DNA of 64,000 bases from Klebsiella pneumoniae (GCA_945872365.1 CAMBZJ010000002.1:1-64000), one strand, 5' to 3'; positions 8,482-17,534 are shown, numbered from the stretch's first letter. Notes: generated by a model from the sequence alone, not told the origin. Numbers and translations: made by a program.

Positions 8482-9688
8482 GGCCCGTCTCGCGCCCCGC
8501 CTGCGCTCCGTCCGTGCCGCCGAGCAGAAAGGGGTGCAGCGCCGCGAGCCCCGCGAGATCGTGAATGTCGCGAGGCAGGTTCGGTACCTGCACGAACGGA
8601 ATGCCGGCCGGCAGCCCCTGCACGAAGCCCTCGATCCGCAGTGCGTCGCCGTGGGCGCGCTCCTGGTAGGCGCAGAAGTTGCGCGCGAGTCGCGCCAACA
8701 TCTCCCCCGGCGGCTTCACACCGAGTGCCCGCTCAGCGGGCCCGGCGAGCCGGGTCGCGATTGCCTCGGGCGAAACGCCCTGGACCCCGGTGCCCTGAAA
8801 GAGCGGGTGGATGCGGTTCATGACGACGCCGCGCAGCGGCATCCGTCGGGACGACATCTGCTCGGCGAGGTACTCGACCTGGTCGAGCACCTGCTCGTCG
8901 GGCCCCGCCACGAGCAGGAAGGCCGTGCCGTGGTCGCGCAGCAGCTCGGTCACGCGCGCGACTCGCGCCTCGAAGCCGTCGAAGAGCGAGCTCATCGACT
9001 CGAAGAAGTCGCTCACCTCGGCGAAGGTGCCGACACCGGTCACTTCCTCGATCTTGCGAAGGATGAAGCCGACCGTCTTGTTCATCGTCTGGAAGGCGGA
9101 CCAACCGGCCGACATCGAGGGTCGGACGAACCAGCGGACGATCTTGCGGTCGAGGAAATCGAGGAGGCGATCGGGAGCCTCGAGGAAATCGAGCGCATGC
9201 TGCGTGGGTGGCGTGTCGATGACGATCAGGTCGTACTTGCCGCTCGAGTCGAGCTCCCCGAGCTGCTCGACCGCCATGTACTCCTGGGAGCCGGCGAAGC
9301 TCTGCGAGAGCTGCTTGTAGAAGCGGTTCTCGAGGATACGCTCTCGCGCCTCGGGCGTCGGTGCATGGCGCTCGACGAGTTCGTCCCAGCTCCCCTTCTG
9401 GTCGAGCATCATCGCGTTCAAAGTTCCAGGGACCGCGATGCCCGCCCGCTCGAAGGTTTCCGGGGAGACCCGAACCGGGGTGTTGCCGATCGGACCGACC
9501 CCGAGCGAGTCGGCGAGCCGACGCGCAGGATCGATCGTGAGGACGATCGCGTGCCGACCCTGCATGGCGCCCCAGAGCGCGAGCGAGGCGGCGGTCGTCG
9601 TCTTGCCGACGCCCCCCGAGCCGGCGCACACCAGGATGCGGTGCGATCGCACGAGTTCGGCGAGGCGCCGCGCTGGATCTTCGCTCAT
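8474..9688 (-). CDS. ArsA/Get3-like ATPase, subunit 1 (P-loop Lys present, signature Lys missing)
   Basis: 404 residues. The deviant Walker A reads A22-G-S24-G-G-V-G-K29-T-T: the P-loop Lys29 is present, but the intermonomer signature Lys of the KGGxGK motif is Ser24. LTIDPARRLADSLGV and VIDTPPTQHALDFL are the A-loop and switch regions typical of ArsA. No arsenite-binding cysteines or arsenic genes are nearby. Family knowledge: mycobacteria carry a Get3-like pair (Rv3679/Rv3680) that associates. Start ATG 9688 overlaps the stop of the upstream ArsA gene. Likely a heterodimer subunit (inference). Confidence 0.85.
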   Translation of the reverse strand: MSEDPARRLAELVRSHRILVCAGSGGVGKTTTAASLALWGAMQGRHAIVLTIDPARRLADSLGVGPIGNTPVRVSPETFERAGIAVPGTLNAMMLDQKGSWDELVERHAPTPEARERILENRFYKQLSQSFAGSQEYMAVEQLGELDSSGKYDLIVIDTPPTQHALDFLEAPDRLLDFLDRKIVRWFVRPSMSAGWSAFQTMNKTVGFILRKIEEVTGVGTFAEVSDFFESMSSLFDGFEARVARVTELLRDHGTAFLLVAGPDEQVLDQVEYLAEQMSSRRMPLRGVVMNRIHPLFQGTGVQGVSPEAIATRLAGPAERALGVKPPGEMLARLARNFCAYQERAHGDALRIEGFVQGLPAGIPFVQVPNLPRDIHDLAGLAALHPFLLGGTDGAQAGRETGPG

Positions 9689-10653
9689 GACGCGCCCCCC
9701 CCGGGCGTCGCGTCGAGCTGCGCCGCTAGCCGGCGGGAGAGCCCGTCGACGTGCGAGCCGCCGAATTCCTCGGCGAAGACGTAGGGCAGGAGCACGGTCG
9801 GGATCGGCACGTCCACGGCGAGGCGCGCCACGTTGTCGAGGTTCAAGCGGGCCCATCCCGCCTCGCCGTCGGCCACCCGAACCGCCTCGGCAAAAAGTTC
9901 CTCGTCGGCTCCCTTCGTCGGTGCCGGCTTACCGGCCGCGCGGACCAGATCCTCGATTTCACCGGGTTCGAGCGGGGCCTCGTGGATTCGGTTCACCACG
10001 AGCAGACCCCGCGGCAAGCCGAGTTCGCCGAGACCCCGGTAGATCTCGCCAGTTTCGTTCACCGGCATCTCCTCGGGCGTCGTCACGATCGCGACGGCGG
10101 TCGACTTCGCGTCCTGCAAGAGCGAGAACACGCGGACCGCCTCGCGGTGAACGAGCCCCACGGGGAACGCCTCGGCTGCCGCCTTCGGCATGCGGAGGTA
10201 CTGCAGGCTGTGTCCGGTCGCGGGGCCGTCGACGACGACCAGGTCGGGCGCGGTCGCATCGCTGCGCTCGACCTCGTACCAGATCTTGCCCACCGTCATC
10301 AGTTCCTTCAGGCCCGGCGCCGCCGCGACGAAGTACTGGTAGACGTTGCTCGAGAAGATCGTCTTCAGCAGCCGTCGCACCGGGATGACGAGGCCCAGGT
10401 ACTCCTCGAGGGCGCGCTTCCCCTCGACCTCGATATAGCCGATCCGCTTCAGCTCAGGCGCCGTCGGACGCGCCTTGCGCTGCTCGGCGATCGCGGACTC
10501 GAGGCCGCGGGCCCCTTCGAGTTCGACCATGAGGACGCGCTTGCCGCGTCGCGCCGCTTCGAGCCCGATGGCCATCGAGACGGTGGTCCGCCCCACCCCT
10601 CCCTTGCCGACCGTGAAAACCAGACGCCGGGAAACCAGCTCGTCGAAGGTCAT
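9685..10653 (-). CDS. ArsA/Get3-like ATPase, subunit 2 (signature Lys present, P-loop Lys replaced by Arg)
   Basis: 322 residues. The deviant Walker A reads G16-K17-G-G-V-G-R22-T-T: signature Lys17 is kept, while the catalytic P-loop Lys is Arg22 (codon CGG on the coding strand). [15 protein letters not shown] and [18 protein letters not shown] correspond to the A-loop and switch motifs. This is the mirror image of the defect in the next gene, so one complete ATP site could form at a heterodimer interface. It starts inside the fabF stop (ATGA) and ends inside the next start (ATGA). Confidence 0.85.
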   Translation of the reverse strand: MTFDELVSRRLVFTVGKGGVGRTTVSMAIGLEAARRGKRVLMVELEGARGLESAIAEQRKARPTAPELKRIGYIEVEGKRALEEYLGLVIPVRRLLKTIFSSNVYQYFVAAAPGLKELMTVGKIWYEVERSDATAPDLVVVDGPATGHSLQYLRMPKAAAEAFPVGLVHREAVRVFSLLQDAKSTAVAIVTTPEEMPVNETGEIYRGLGELGLPRGLLVVNRIHEAPLEPGEIEDLVRAAGKPAPTKGADEELFAEAVRVADGEAGWARLNLDNVARLAVDVPIPTVLLPYVFAEEFGGSHVDGLSRRLAAQLDATPGGGAS

Positions 10654-11924
10654 GCGGCACCCGAGTCACCGTCGGCTCGGCGGAGGACGAGGCACACGTT
10701 GGTGCCACCGAAGCCGAAGGAGTTCGTGATCGCCACGTCGAAACCCGCAGGGCGCGCCGTGTTCGGAACGTAATCGAGATCGCAGAGCGGATCGGGTTCC
10801 TCGTAGTTGATCGTGGGCGGCAGAACCTGGTCGCGCAGGGCGAGCGCCGTGTACACGGCCTCGAGCCCACCGGCCGCACCGAGCAGGTGACCGGTCATCG
10901 ACTTCGTCGAGCTGACCGCCAGGCGCCATGCGTGCTCACCGAACACCGCCTTGATCGCGGCGGTCTCGTTCGCATCGTTCGCCTCGGTCGAGGTGCCGTG
11001 GGCGTTCACGTAACCGACCGTCTCGGGAGCGAGCCCGGCGTCCTCGAGCGCGAGCCGCATGCAGTCCGCCGCGCCGCGGCCCTCCGGCGTCGGCTGCGTG
11101 ATGTGGAATGCGTCGGCGTTTGCGCCGTAACCGACGATCTCCGCGATCGGAGTCGCCCCCCTCGCCAGCGCAGATTCCCGCTCCTCGAGCATCATGATTC
11201 CAGCACCCTCGCCGAGCACGAAGCCGTCGCGTCCGAGATCGAAGGGGCGACTCGCCCGCTCAGGTTCGTCGTTGCGGGTCGAGAGCGCTCGCATCGCGGC
11301 GAACCCGCCGATGCCGAGCGGCGCCACGCCGGCTTCCGCGCCGCCGCCGAGCGCCGCGTCGAGGTATCCGTCGCGGATCAGCCGGAAAGCCTCCCCGATG
11401 CCGTGGGCGCCCGAGGAGCAGGCACTCGCGGGAGCGTAGTTGATGCCCCGGAACCCGTGCCGGATCGAGATCTGCCCCGGCGCGAGGTTGCCGATGATCT
11501 TGGGAACGAAGAAGGGCGAGACGCGGCGCAGGCCCTCGGAGAGGAAAGTCTTGTGGGTATCCTCGATCGAGAGGATGCCCCCCAGGCCGACGCCGACGAT
11601 GCAGCCCGCCCGGGCCGCCGTGGATTCGTCGACCCGAAACCCGGATTCGGAGATCGCCATCTCCGCCGCGGCGAGCGCGTAGAGGATGAAGACGTCCATC
11701 TTCTTCACGTCCTTGCGGTCAACGAAGTCCTCGGCGACGAAGTCGCGCACCTGGCCCGCAATTCGGACCGGAAAGTCGTCGCAAGGGAAACGGTCGATCC
11801 GCGTGACGCCGGAGCGACCCTCGAGCACGGACTGCCAGTTCTTGGAAGTCCCTGTCCCGAGTGGACTCACGGCGCCGACACCGGTGACCACCACCCTCCG
11901 GCGTGGAGCGTCGGCGCGTGCCAC
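10650..11924 (-). CDS. fabF: Beta-ketoacyl-ACP synthase II
   Basis: 424 residues; elongating condensing enzyme of type II fatty acid synthesis. The active-site Cys is in [16 protein letters not shown], the His residues in [14 protein letters not shown] and [15 protein letters not shown] (with the conserved Lys), and the C-terminal [16 protein letters not shown] is intact. N-terminal [17 protein letters not shown] is standard. No acpP or fabG flanks it; it heads a three-gene coupled unit with the ArsA pair. A relative acting on a specialised acyl carrier is possible, but nothing in the sequence demands it. Confidence 0.92.
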   Translation of the reverse strand: MARADAPRRRVVVTGVGAVSPLGTGTSKNWQSVLEGRSGVTRIDRFPCDDFPVRIAGQVRDFVAEDFVDRKDVKKMDVFILYALAAAEMAISESGFRVDESTAARAGCIVGVGLGGILSIEDTHKTFLSEGLRRVSPFFVPKIIGNLAPGQISIRHGFRGINYAPASACSSGAHGIGEAFRLIRDGYLDAALGGGAEAGVAPLGIGGFAAMRALSTRNDEPERASRPFDLGRDGFVLGEGAGIMMLEERESALARGATPIAEIVGYGANADAFHITQPTPEGRGAADCMRLALEDAGLAPETVGYVNAHGTSTEANDANETAAIKAVFGEHAWRLAVSSTKSMTGHLLGAAGGLEAVYTALALRDQVLPPTINYEEPDPLCDLDYVPNTARPAGFDVAITNSFGFGGTNVCLVLRRADGDSGAA

Positions 11925-12000
11925 GCCGAAGACGGTACGGAACCCCCGAGCAGGGTGTCAAGGCGGTGGTGCGCCCGCGCCGGGAACTACCCGACCGGGG

Positions 12001-12783
12001 TCAGTGCGCAACGAGGCCGAGGCCCGCCCGGCGCACCAGGAGCGAGGCCAGGGGGGCCAGGATCGCCACGAGAACCGCGAGCGCGTCCGGCCAGCCCGCC
12101 TGCAACTCGAGAATCCCGCTGCGCGGGCCGGTGCGACCGAAGCCTCGCATGTCGAGAGCCACCGCCATGCGATCGGCGCGCCGCAGCGCCCCCATGAACA
12201 CCGGCACGATGACCGGGGCGGTGCGACGGATGCGCTCGAGCAGGCCGCGCGGCTCCTCGCCGAGCCGCCGCAGGCTCTGCGCCTGCAGCACCGTCTGCGC
12301 CGACTCGACGAAGACCGGCACGAGCCGGAAGGCGAGCGTCAGCGCAAAGCCGGCACGATAGGGAAGCCCCATTCGCGAGAACGCCGCCGTCAGTTCTTCC
12401 ACGCGCGTGGTGGAGAGCAGCAGCACGTTGAGCAGCAGGAACGTGACGAGTTTGAGCGCCATGCCGAGCCCGTACTCGATCCCGGCGACCGAGACGTGCA
12501 GCGGCCCGAAGGAGAACAGCGGCGTCCCGCCGGCGAAGAAGAACGACCAGAGCAACAGGGCACCGGCCGGGATCGCGACCAGAAGCGAACGCAGCGCGCG
12601 CAGGTTCGGCCAGGTCCCGGCGGCCAGGGCGAGCGCCAGCAGCAGCGCCGGGTAGGGCCAGAGCACCCGAGGGTCCTCCAGCGAGAACACGGCCACGAAG
12701 AAAGCTCCGGTCGCGAAGAGCTTGGTGAGCGGGTGCAATCGGTGCAGGACGGACTCGCGATCGAGGTAGAGCGACGAACTCAT
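12001..12783 (-). CDS. ecfT: ECF transporter transmembrane component EcfT
   Basis: 260 residues with about five hydrophobic segments. Cytosolic coupling helices carry ARG-type motifs (AQSLRRLGEEP and DMRGFGRTG) that insert into the ATPase grooves. N-terminal LDRESVLHRLHPLTKLFA is the usual EcfT entry. ATG 12783 overlaps the stop of the fused ATPase gene (ATGA). Completes an S-A-A'-T order in one minus-strand operon. Confidence 0.9.
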   Translation of the reverse strand: MSSSLYLDRESVLHRLHPLTKLFATGAFFVAVFSLEDPRVLWPYPALLLALALAAGTWPNLRALRSLLVAIPAGALLLWSFFFAGGTPLFSFGPLHVSVAGIEYGLGMALKLVTFLLLNVLLLSTTRVEELTAAFSRMGLPYRAGFALTLAFRLVPVFVESAQTVLQAQSLRRLGEEPRGLLERIRRTAPVIVPVFMGALRRADRMAVALDMRGFGRTGPRSGILELQAGWPDALAVLVAILAPLASLLVRRAGLGLVAH

Positions 12784-14564
12784 CGCGGATCCTCCCGGGG
12801 CGGCCCCTGCTCGAGTCGTTCCACCAAGTCCTCGGGTGAGCGGGCGGCGACCGCGAGCCGCAGCCCGAGTTCGGTCGCCTCCGGCAGGGCGAAGCAGGCC
12901 TCGCGCAGGAGTTCGCGCCTCGCGAGGAGATCCTCGATTGGGCCGTCGAAGACGGCGCGGCCACCCGACATCATGATGGCGCGCTCCGCGTGGCCGACGA
13001 CGAACCACGGCGCATGGCTGATGACGAGGATCGTGGTTCCCGCGCGGTGGAGGTTCTCCAGCAGGGTCACGAGCGTGCGCTGCTCACGGTAGTCGAGCCC
13101 GGTCATCGGCTCGTCGAGGACGAGAATCCGCGGCTCGAGGGCGAGGATCGCGGCCACGGCGAGTCTCTGGCGCTCGCCCTTGCCGAGGAGGAAAGGGTCC
13201 GCGTCGCGCCGATCGCCGAGGCCGCAGGTGTCGAGGGTGCTTCCGACACGCTCCTCGACCGCGGCCGCATCGAGCCCGAGGTGGCGCGGCCCGAAGGCGA
13301 CCTCCTCGAATACGGAGTCGCAGAAGAGTTGGTGGTCGGGATCCTGGAAGACGAACCCGACCGTCCGGGCGATCCGACCGATGCCCTGTCCCGCGGTGTC
13401 CTCGCCGGAGAGCAGGATCTGGCCGGAGGTGGGCGACAGCAGCCCGTTGAGGTGCTTGGCAAGCGTCGTCTTGCCGGAGCCGTTGCGACCGACGAGTGCG
13501 ATGAACTCGCCGGGGCCGATCGAAAGCGAGACGCCGTCCAGTGCCTGCTTGCCGGTCGGGTAGACGTGTCGGACCTCGCGGGCCTCGAGGAGCGGGGCCG
13601 CACCGGCCACCGCCCGGTTCGCGACACGCGTCGCGATTGCCGGTGCCGCGGACAGCCGTGACTGCACACGCCAGCCGGCGCCGGCGATCCTCCGGGCCGC
13701 CTCGTCGGGGCAGTCAAGGCGACCTCCCATCGAGAGCCGAGCCCCGACCAAGTCGAGGTCGCGCGGCCGGACGCCACATCCCGAGAGCAGGTCGACGTCG
13801 AGCGTGAGTTCCCGGCTCGGTCCCGACGCCCGCACGCGCCCCGTATCGAGGATCACCAGCCGGTCGGCGATCGCAGCAGCCCCCGGCTCGTGCTCCACGA
13901 CGACCACGGCGGAGCCGTCGTCGCGAAACGCGCTTAGTAGATCGAAGATCGCCTGCTTGCCGACCGGATCGATGTCGGTGGTCGGTTCGTCGAGCAGCAC
14001 GAGTTCGGGGCGCAACGCCCAGATCGCGGCCATCGCCAGTCGCTGCTTCTCTCCGCCCGACAGCGTCGCGGGATCGCGTCGGTCGAAGCCCGCGAGGCCG
14101 ACCCGCTCGAGGGCGATTCGCGAGCGCTCGCGGATCTCGGCCGCCGGACGGCCGAGCTGGTCGAGTCCGAAGCCGACCTCCAGGGCCACGTTCGTCGAGA
14201 AGATTTGCGCCTCGAAGTCCTCGAATACGATGCCGATGCGGCCCGCGAGTTCGGTCGGGTCGATCTGCGCCGTGGGGCGGCCGAAGAGCATGCGCTCGCC
14301 CTCGACCCGGGCCGCTTCGAGTCGCGGGATCACGCCGCCAAGGCACTTGAGCAGGGTCGATTTCCCGGCGCCGGTCGCTCCCATGATCGCCACCACCTCG
14401 CCCGGAAAAACCGCGAAGTCGACACCATCGAGCGCCATCGTGCCGTCGCGGTGAATGCAGCGCAGGCCCCGGACCATCGCGATCGGTGCCTTTCGCGCGG
14501 CCGAGTCGGCCGCGCCTCGCGCCGGTGCTGCCGCACCGGGAGCCGCGCGCAGCCGGTCGCTCAT
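12780..14564 (-). CDS. Fused ECF transporter ATPase (EcfA-EcfA' in one chain)
   Basis: 594 residues with two ABC ATPase domains. Domain 1 (about 30-260): Walker A GATGAGKST, Q-loop region FEDFEAQIF, signature LSGGEKQR, Walker B LVLLDEPTTDID, switch His in VEHEPG. Domain 2 (about 330-575): Walker A GRNGSGKTT, FQDPDHQLF, signature LGKGERQR, Walker B ILVLDEPMTGLD, switch His in ISHAPW. The second signature has lost the LSGG core, so the two ATP sites are unlikely to be equivalent. Most bacteria encode the halves separately. The domains are joined by an Arg/Asp-rich linker. Start ATG 14564 overlaps the S-component stop. Confidence 0.9.
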   Translation of the reverse strand: MSDRLRAAPGAAAPARGAADSAARKAPIAMVRGLRCIHRDGTMALDGVDFAVFPGEVVAIMGATGAGKSTLLKCLGGVIPRLEAARVEGERMLFGRPTAQIDPTELAGRIGIVFEDFEAQIFSTNVALEVGFGLDQLGRPAAEIRERSRIALERVGLAGFDRRDPATLSGGEKQRLAMAAIWALRPELVLLDEPTTDIDPVGKQAIFDLLSAFRDDGSAVVVVEHEPGAAAIADRLVILDTGRVRASGPSRELTLDVDLLSGCGVRPRDLDLVGARLSMGGRLDCPDEAARRIAGAGWRVQSRLSAAPAIATRVANRAVAGAAPLLEAREVRHVYPTGKQALDGVSLSIGPGEFIALVGRNGSGKTTLAKHLNGLLSPTSGQILLSGEDTAGQGIGRIARTVGFVFQDPDHQLFCDSVFEEVAFGPRHLGLDAAAVEERVGSTLDTCGLGDRRDADPFLLGKGERQRLAVAAILALEPRILVLDEPMTGLDYREQRTLVTLLENLHRAGTTILVISHAPWFVVGHAERAIMMSGGRAVFDGPIEDLLARRELLREACFALPEATELGLRLAVAARSPEDLVERLEQGPPREDPR

Positions 14565-15322
14565 CCGAGGAGTGCCAGCGCCAGGACGGCGAGCAGGACG
14601 AAGGGCGCGACGCCGAGCCCGACCTCCAGCGCGCGCGTCGGCGAGTCGCTCGCCCACGCCCAGGGCGGGACCCAGACGCCGGTCGAGACGAGATTGCCCA
14701 CCAGGTGCCCACCGACGACCGCGATGGCGAAGAGCAAAAGCCCCGCGATCGCCCGCGATCGGCTCGGACCCGGGTGCGGATCCACGTCCTGGTAGAGCAG
14801 CAGTGCGCGCTCGACCCGCGGGTAGAGTACGCGCAGAATGAGTGGCGACAGCAGCCCGGCGGCGATCAGGTTGTTCGCGAAGGCGACGTTGCCGAGGACC
14901 GAGAAGGGGACGAACCCCAGGATGTTCAATCCCCAGCCCACGACCAGCGCGCAGACGGCCGAGGCCCCGACGACCGAGAGGATGAACCGTCCCCAGTCGA
15001 GCGGCGTCTCGGGTACCGGCCGGCCACCGCCGAGCGCCCGCCAGATTCGGTACGGGGCGAGCCCGTAGAGCAGGTTGCCGAGGAATCCGAACACGTCCCC
15101 GGGACCGAGTCCGCCGAAGGTGTCACCGATCATGTTGCCGATCGCCGCACCCCAGGCCGCGGCCGGGCCAAAAAGGAACGAACAGACGACCGGCAAGGCA
15201 TTGGCGGGCCGGAGTTCGGTGATGCCGGGGATGAGCGGGATCACCTTGAACGGGATCAGGATCGCCGCGTAGAGCGAAGCCGACATCGCCGCGAGGACGA
15301 CCATGCGGGTATTGGCCCACAT
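14561..15322 (-). CDS. ECF transporter substrate-binding membrane component (QueT-like)
   Basis: 253 residues from ATG 15322, with six or so membrane segments. ELRPANALPVVCSFLFGPAA followed by GNMIGDTFGGLGPGDV resembles the QueT-type S component group; substrate is not certain. Another in-frame ATG at 15409 would add 29 polar residues but would overlap the divergent bamD start and promoter, so 15322 is preferred. With the fused ATPase and EcfT it forms a dedicated (group I) ECF importer. No riboswitch is evident upstream, which would have hinted at the vitamin. Confidence 0.78.
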   Translation of the reverse strand: MWANTRMVVLAAMSASLYAAILIPFKVIPLIPGITELRPANALPVVCSFLFGPAAAWGAAIGNMIGDTFGGLGPGDVFGFLGNLLYGLAPYRIWRALGGGRPVPETPLDWGRFILSVVGASAVCALVVGWGLNILGFVPFSVLGNVAFANNLIAAGLLSPLILRVLYPRVERALLLYQDVDPHPGPSRSRAIAGLLLFAIAVVGGHLVGNLVSTGVWVPPWAWASDSPTRALEVGLGVAPFVLLAVLALALLG

Positions 15323-15370
15323 GCCGAAGAGTTCGCCCCGCGCACGTCGGGTCCTCCCGAACCCCTCGTG

Positions 15371-15400
15371 TTGACTCGCCGGGGAAGCATCCCCTACCGT
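15371..15400 (+). promoter_or_regulatory. Promoter of bamD, probably giving a leaderless mRNA
   Basis: TTGACT at 15371-15376 and TACCGT at 15395-15400 with an 18-base spacer. The -10 ends seven bases before the bamD ATG (15408), so the transcript should begin at or next to the start codon. No ribosome site is present upstream of the ATG. Confidence 0.5.
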
Positions 15401-15407
15401 CACGTCC

Positions 15408-16511
15408 ATGTCCGCGCGCGCGCCGGGAATCGCCATCCTTATCGCCTCGATCGCCGTGCTCTCGACCGCCGCCTGCGGGCCGAAGAAGATCGTCGTCAAG
15501 CCCGCCGATGATCTATACGCGGAGGCCCGCGGATTCCACCAAGACGGAGCGTACCCCCCGGCGATCGAGTCGTACAAGCAACTCCTCGACAACTACCCGC
15601 TCGACGAGCGCGCCGAAGAGGTCGAGTTGGCGACGGCCCAGGCCCACTACGCCGGCGGCGAATACGTCGAATCGATCGCGGCGTTCAGTGACTTCCAGCG
15701 CATGCACCCGACGAGTCCCATGCTGCCCGGGGTCGAGTACTCGATCGGGCAGGCCTATCTCGACCAGGCCTCGACAATCGACCGCGACCTCGCCTCCTCG
15801 GCCAACGCGGCACGCCGCTTCCAGAGCGTCATCGAGCGCTTTCCCGAGGACGGACACGCGGTCGAGTCGGCACGCAAGCTGCACCAGTCTCGCGAGAACC
15901 TCGCCGAGCGGGAGTTCTACGTCGCCAGATTCTACTACCGGAAGGGAAAGCTGCCTGCCGCGCGCTCACGCATGGCGCGGGTGATCGCGCGCTACCCCGA
16001 GACCCGGGCGGCTGGCGAAGCCCTCGATCGCGTGGCCGAGGACGGCAAGGGCAACGGCGATCCGGAATTGGCGAAACTCGCCGAGGCGGCCAGAAAGGAA
16101 CACGACCAGACACGCGAGAGTCTGCCGCAGATCGTCGTCCAGGAAGACCCGACGCGGGTCGCGGGTTCGCGCTGGTTCAGCTGGATTCCCGACTGGAAGT
16201 GGCTGCCGAAGTTCGGCAAGGTCCGCGACCGAGTCGCAGCCGGAGAGTCGCCGCCCGCGACGACCGGCCCCAATGGCGAACGCCCCGCACAGCGAGAACT
16301 GCTGCCCCCGAGCGCCGGACCAGCGACTGTGGCGCTCGTGAGCGGGCTGCGCGACCGCCAGCCGGCAGTCCTCGCGGCGGCGACAGAGAAGCGCTCGACG
16401 CAGAGCAGCCGTCCCTGGGGCTTCGCTACGACGCCCGGTTCGATCCGCGCGATCGGCCGCGGCGGCTACCCCGGCGGCGTCTCGGTCCCGGGAAGCCTTC
16501 CCGGCCAGTGA
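15408..16511 (+). CDS. bamD: Outer-membrane assembly lipoprotein BamD
   Basis: 367 residues. Signal peptide with lipobox (VLSTAAC, Cys23), then TPR repeats of the BamD/YfiO type: DLYAEARGFHQDGAYPPAIE, DNYPLDERAEEVELATAQAH, FSDFQRMHPTSPML, RRFQSVIERFPEDGHAV, AEREFYVARFYYRKGKLPAA. It should act in the Bam complex that inserts beta-barrel proteins. About 120 residues beyond the usual 250 form a low-complexity C-terminal tail. The stop overlaps the next GTG start (GTGA), tying a Bam gene to a sulfur cluster, which is probably an accident of operon growth. Confidence 0.9.
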   Translation: MSARAPGIAILIASIAVLSTAACGPKKIVVKPADDLYAEARGFHQDGAYPPAIESYKQLLDNYPLDERAEEVELATAQAHYAGGEYVESIAAFSDFQRMHPTSPMLPGVEYSIGQAYLDQASTIDRDLASSANAARRFQSVIERFPEDGHAVESARKLHQSRENLAEREFYVARFYYRKGKLPAARSRMARVIARYPETRAAGEALDRVAEDGKGNGDPELAKLAEAARKEHDQTRESLPQIVVQEDPTRVAGSRWFSWIPDWKWLPKFGKVRDRVAAGESPPATTGPNGERPAQRELLPPSAGPATVALVSGLRDRQPAVLAAATEKRSTQSSRPWGFATTPGSIRAIGRGGYPGGVSVPGSLPGQ

Positions 16512-17239
16512 GCCGCGGCATCGCGATCGTCGGGGTGGGTGGCCTCGGCGCACCGGCCGCCGTCGCGCTCGCGGCGGCCGGCCTGGATCGATTGACACTC
16601 GTCGATCCCGACGTCGTGGAGTCCTCGAATCTCCCGCGCCAGCCGCTCTTCGGCGACCGCGACCTCGGCCGGCCCAAGGTCGAGGCCGCAAGCGAGCGCC
16701 TGTGTCGCGAACGGCCCGGACTGCGCATCGAGTCGGTGGTTGCGCGGGTGGATCCGGCCTCGGCCGTCGCCCTGCTCTCCGGCCACGCAGCCATCCTCGA
16801 CGGGACCGACGGCCTCGAATCCAAGGTCCTCCTGAACGAGGTCGCGGTCGAGACCGGCATTCCGCTCGTGCACGCCGGCGCGGTCGGACTCGAAGGGCAA
16901 CTCTTCAGCATCCTCCCCGGTTCCAGTGCCTGCCTGCGCTGCCTTTTCGTCGAACTACCCGATCCCGACGACATGCCGACCTGCCAGCAATCGGGAATCC
17001 TCGGCCCGGTGGTCGGGGCGGTCGGCCTCGCCGCCGCCCGGGAGGCTCTCGCGATGTACCGGGGGTTGCGGCCCCGGCTGGCCGATCGGCTCGCCATCTT
17101 CTCGGGGCGGGATCTCCTCTGGCGCACCATCGAACTGCGCCGGCATCCCCGCTGTCCGGCCTGTTCCGGGATCCCCGTAAGCCGCTTGCGCAATCCGGCT
17201 CCGGACGCGAAGATCGGGGCCGGTTCGTCCAACTTCTAG
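16508..17239 (+). CDS. E1-like adenylyltransferase (MoeB/ThiF type) lacking the N-terminal Arg segment
   Basis: 243 residues. Adenylation site intact: GVGGLG (9-14), DPDVVESSNLPRQ (33-45), RPKVEA (55-60), DGTDGLESK, the CLRCLF and CPAC cysteine pairs, and the catalytic Cys region PTCQQSGILGPVVG. It should activate the C-terminus of the ThiS/MoaD-like carrier encoded next. It begins directly at the Rossmann strand: the RYSRQ helix of about 28 residues that MoeB uses to reach into its partner's ATP site is missing, and upstream in-frame codons do not supply it. The later gene at 18513 carries that helix. Confidence 0.88.
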   Translation: MSRGIAIVGVGGLGAPAAVALAAAGLDRLTLVDPDVVESSNLPRQPLFGDRDLGRPKVEAASERLCRERPGLRIESVVARVDPASAVALLSGHAAILDGTDGLESKVLLNEVAVETGIPLVHAGAVGLEGQLFSILPGSSACLRCLFVELPDPDDMPTCQQSGILGPVVGAVGLAAAREALAMYRGLRPRLADRLAIFSGRDLLWRTIELRRHPRCPACSGIPVSRLRNPAPDAKIGAGSSNF

Positions 17240-17252
17240 GAGGTTTCGAGAC

Positions 17253-17534
17253 ATGTCCGTCACGGTCAAAGTGCCCACCCCGCTTCGCAAGTTCACCGCC
17301 GGATCGGAGTCGGTGCAGGGCGCAGGCGACACCATCGGCAGCCTGGTGGAGAACCTAGACCTGAAGTACCCGGGGCTGCGCGAGCGCATCTGCGACGAAC
17401 AGGGGCGCGTGCGCCGCTTCGTGAACCTGTACGTGAACGGCGACGACATCCGCTTTCTGCAGCAACTCGAGACCAAGCTGAAGGATGGCGACGAGATCTC
17501 CATCGTCCCCGCGATCGCCGGCGGCGGTAACTGA
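17253..17534 (+). CDS. Ubiquitin-like sulfur carrier protein (MoaD/ThiS/CysO family)
   Basis: 93 residues, beta-grasp fold with the family ending DGDEISIVPAIAGGG followed by a final Asn. The diglycine end is normally adenylated and thiocarboxylated; here one residue follows GGG, so either trimming is needed or a non-standard C-terminus is used. N-terminal KVPTPLRKFTAGSESV and NLYVNGDDIRFLQQLET resemble the mycobacterial CysO group. Excellent ribosome site (AGGAGGT just after the previous stop). Position between an E1-like enzyme and CysM supports a role in cysteine synthesis. Confidence 0.9.
   Translation: MSVTVKVPTPLRKFTAGSESVQGAGDTIGSLVENLDLKYPGLRERICDEQGRVRRFVNLYVNGDDIRFLQQLETKLKDGDEISIVPAIAGGGN

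Noticed and set aside
8474-10653. Arsenite efflux ATPases
   Set aside because: No arsB, arsR or arsD nearby and no metal-site cysteines noted; the Get3-like pair explanation fits better.
15323-15409. Upstream ATG 15409 as start of the ECF S component
   Set aside because: It would overlap the divergent bamD start and its promoter and add residues without membrane or family character.
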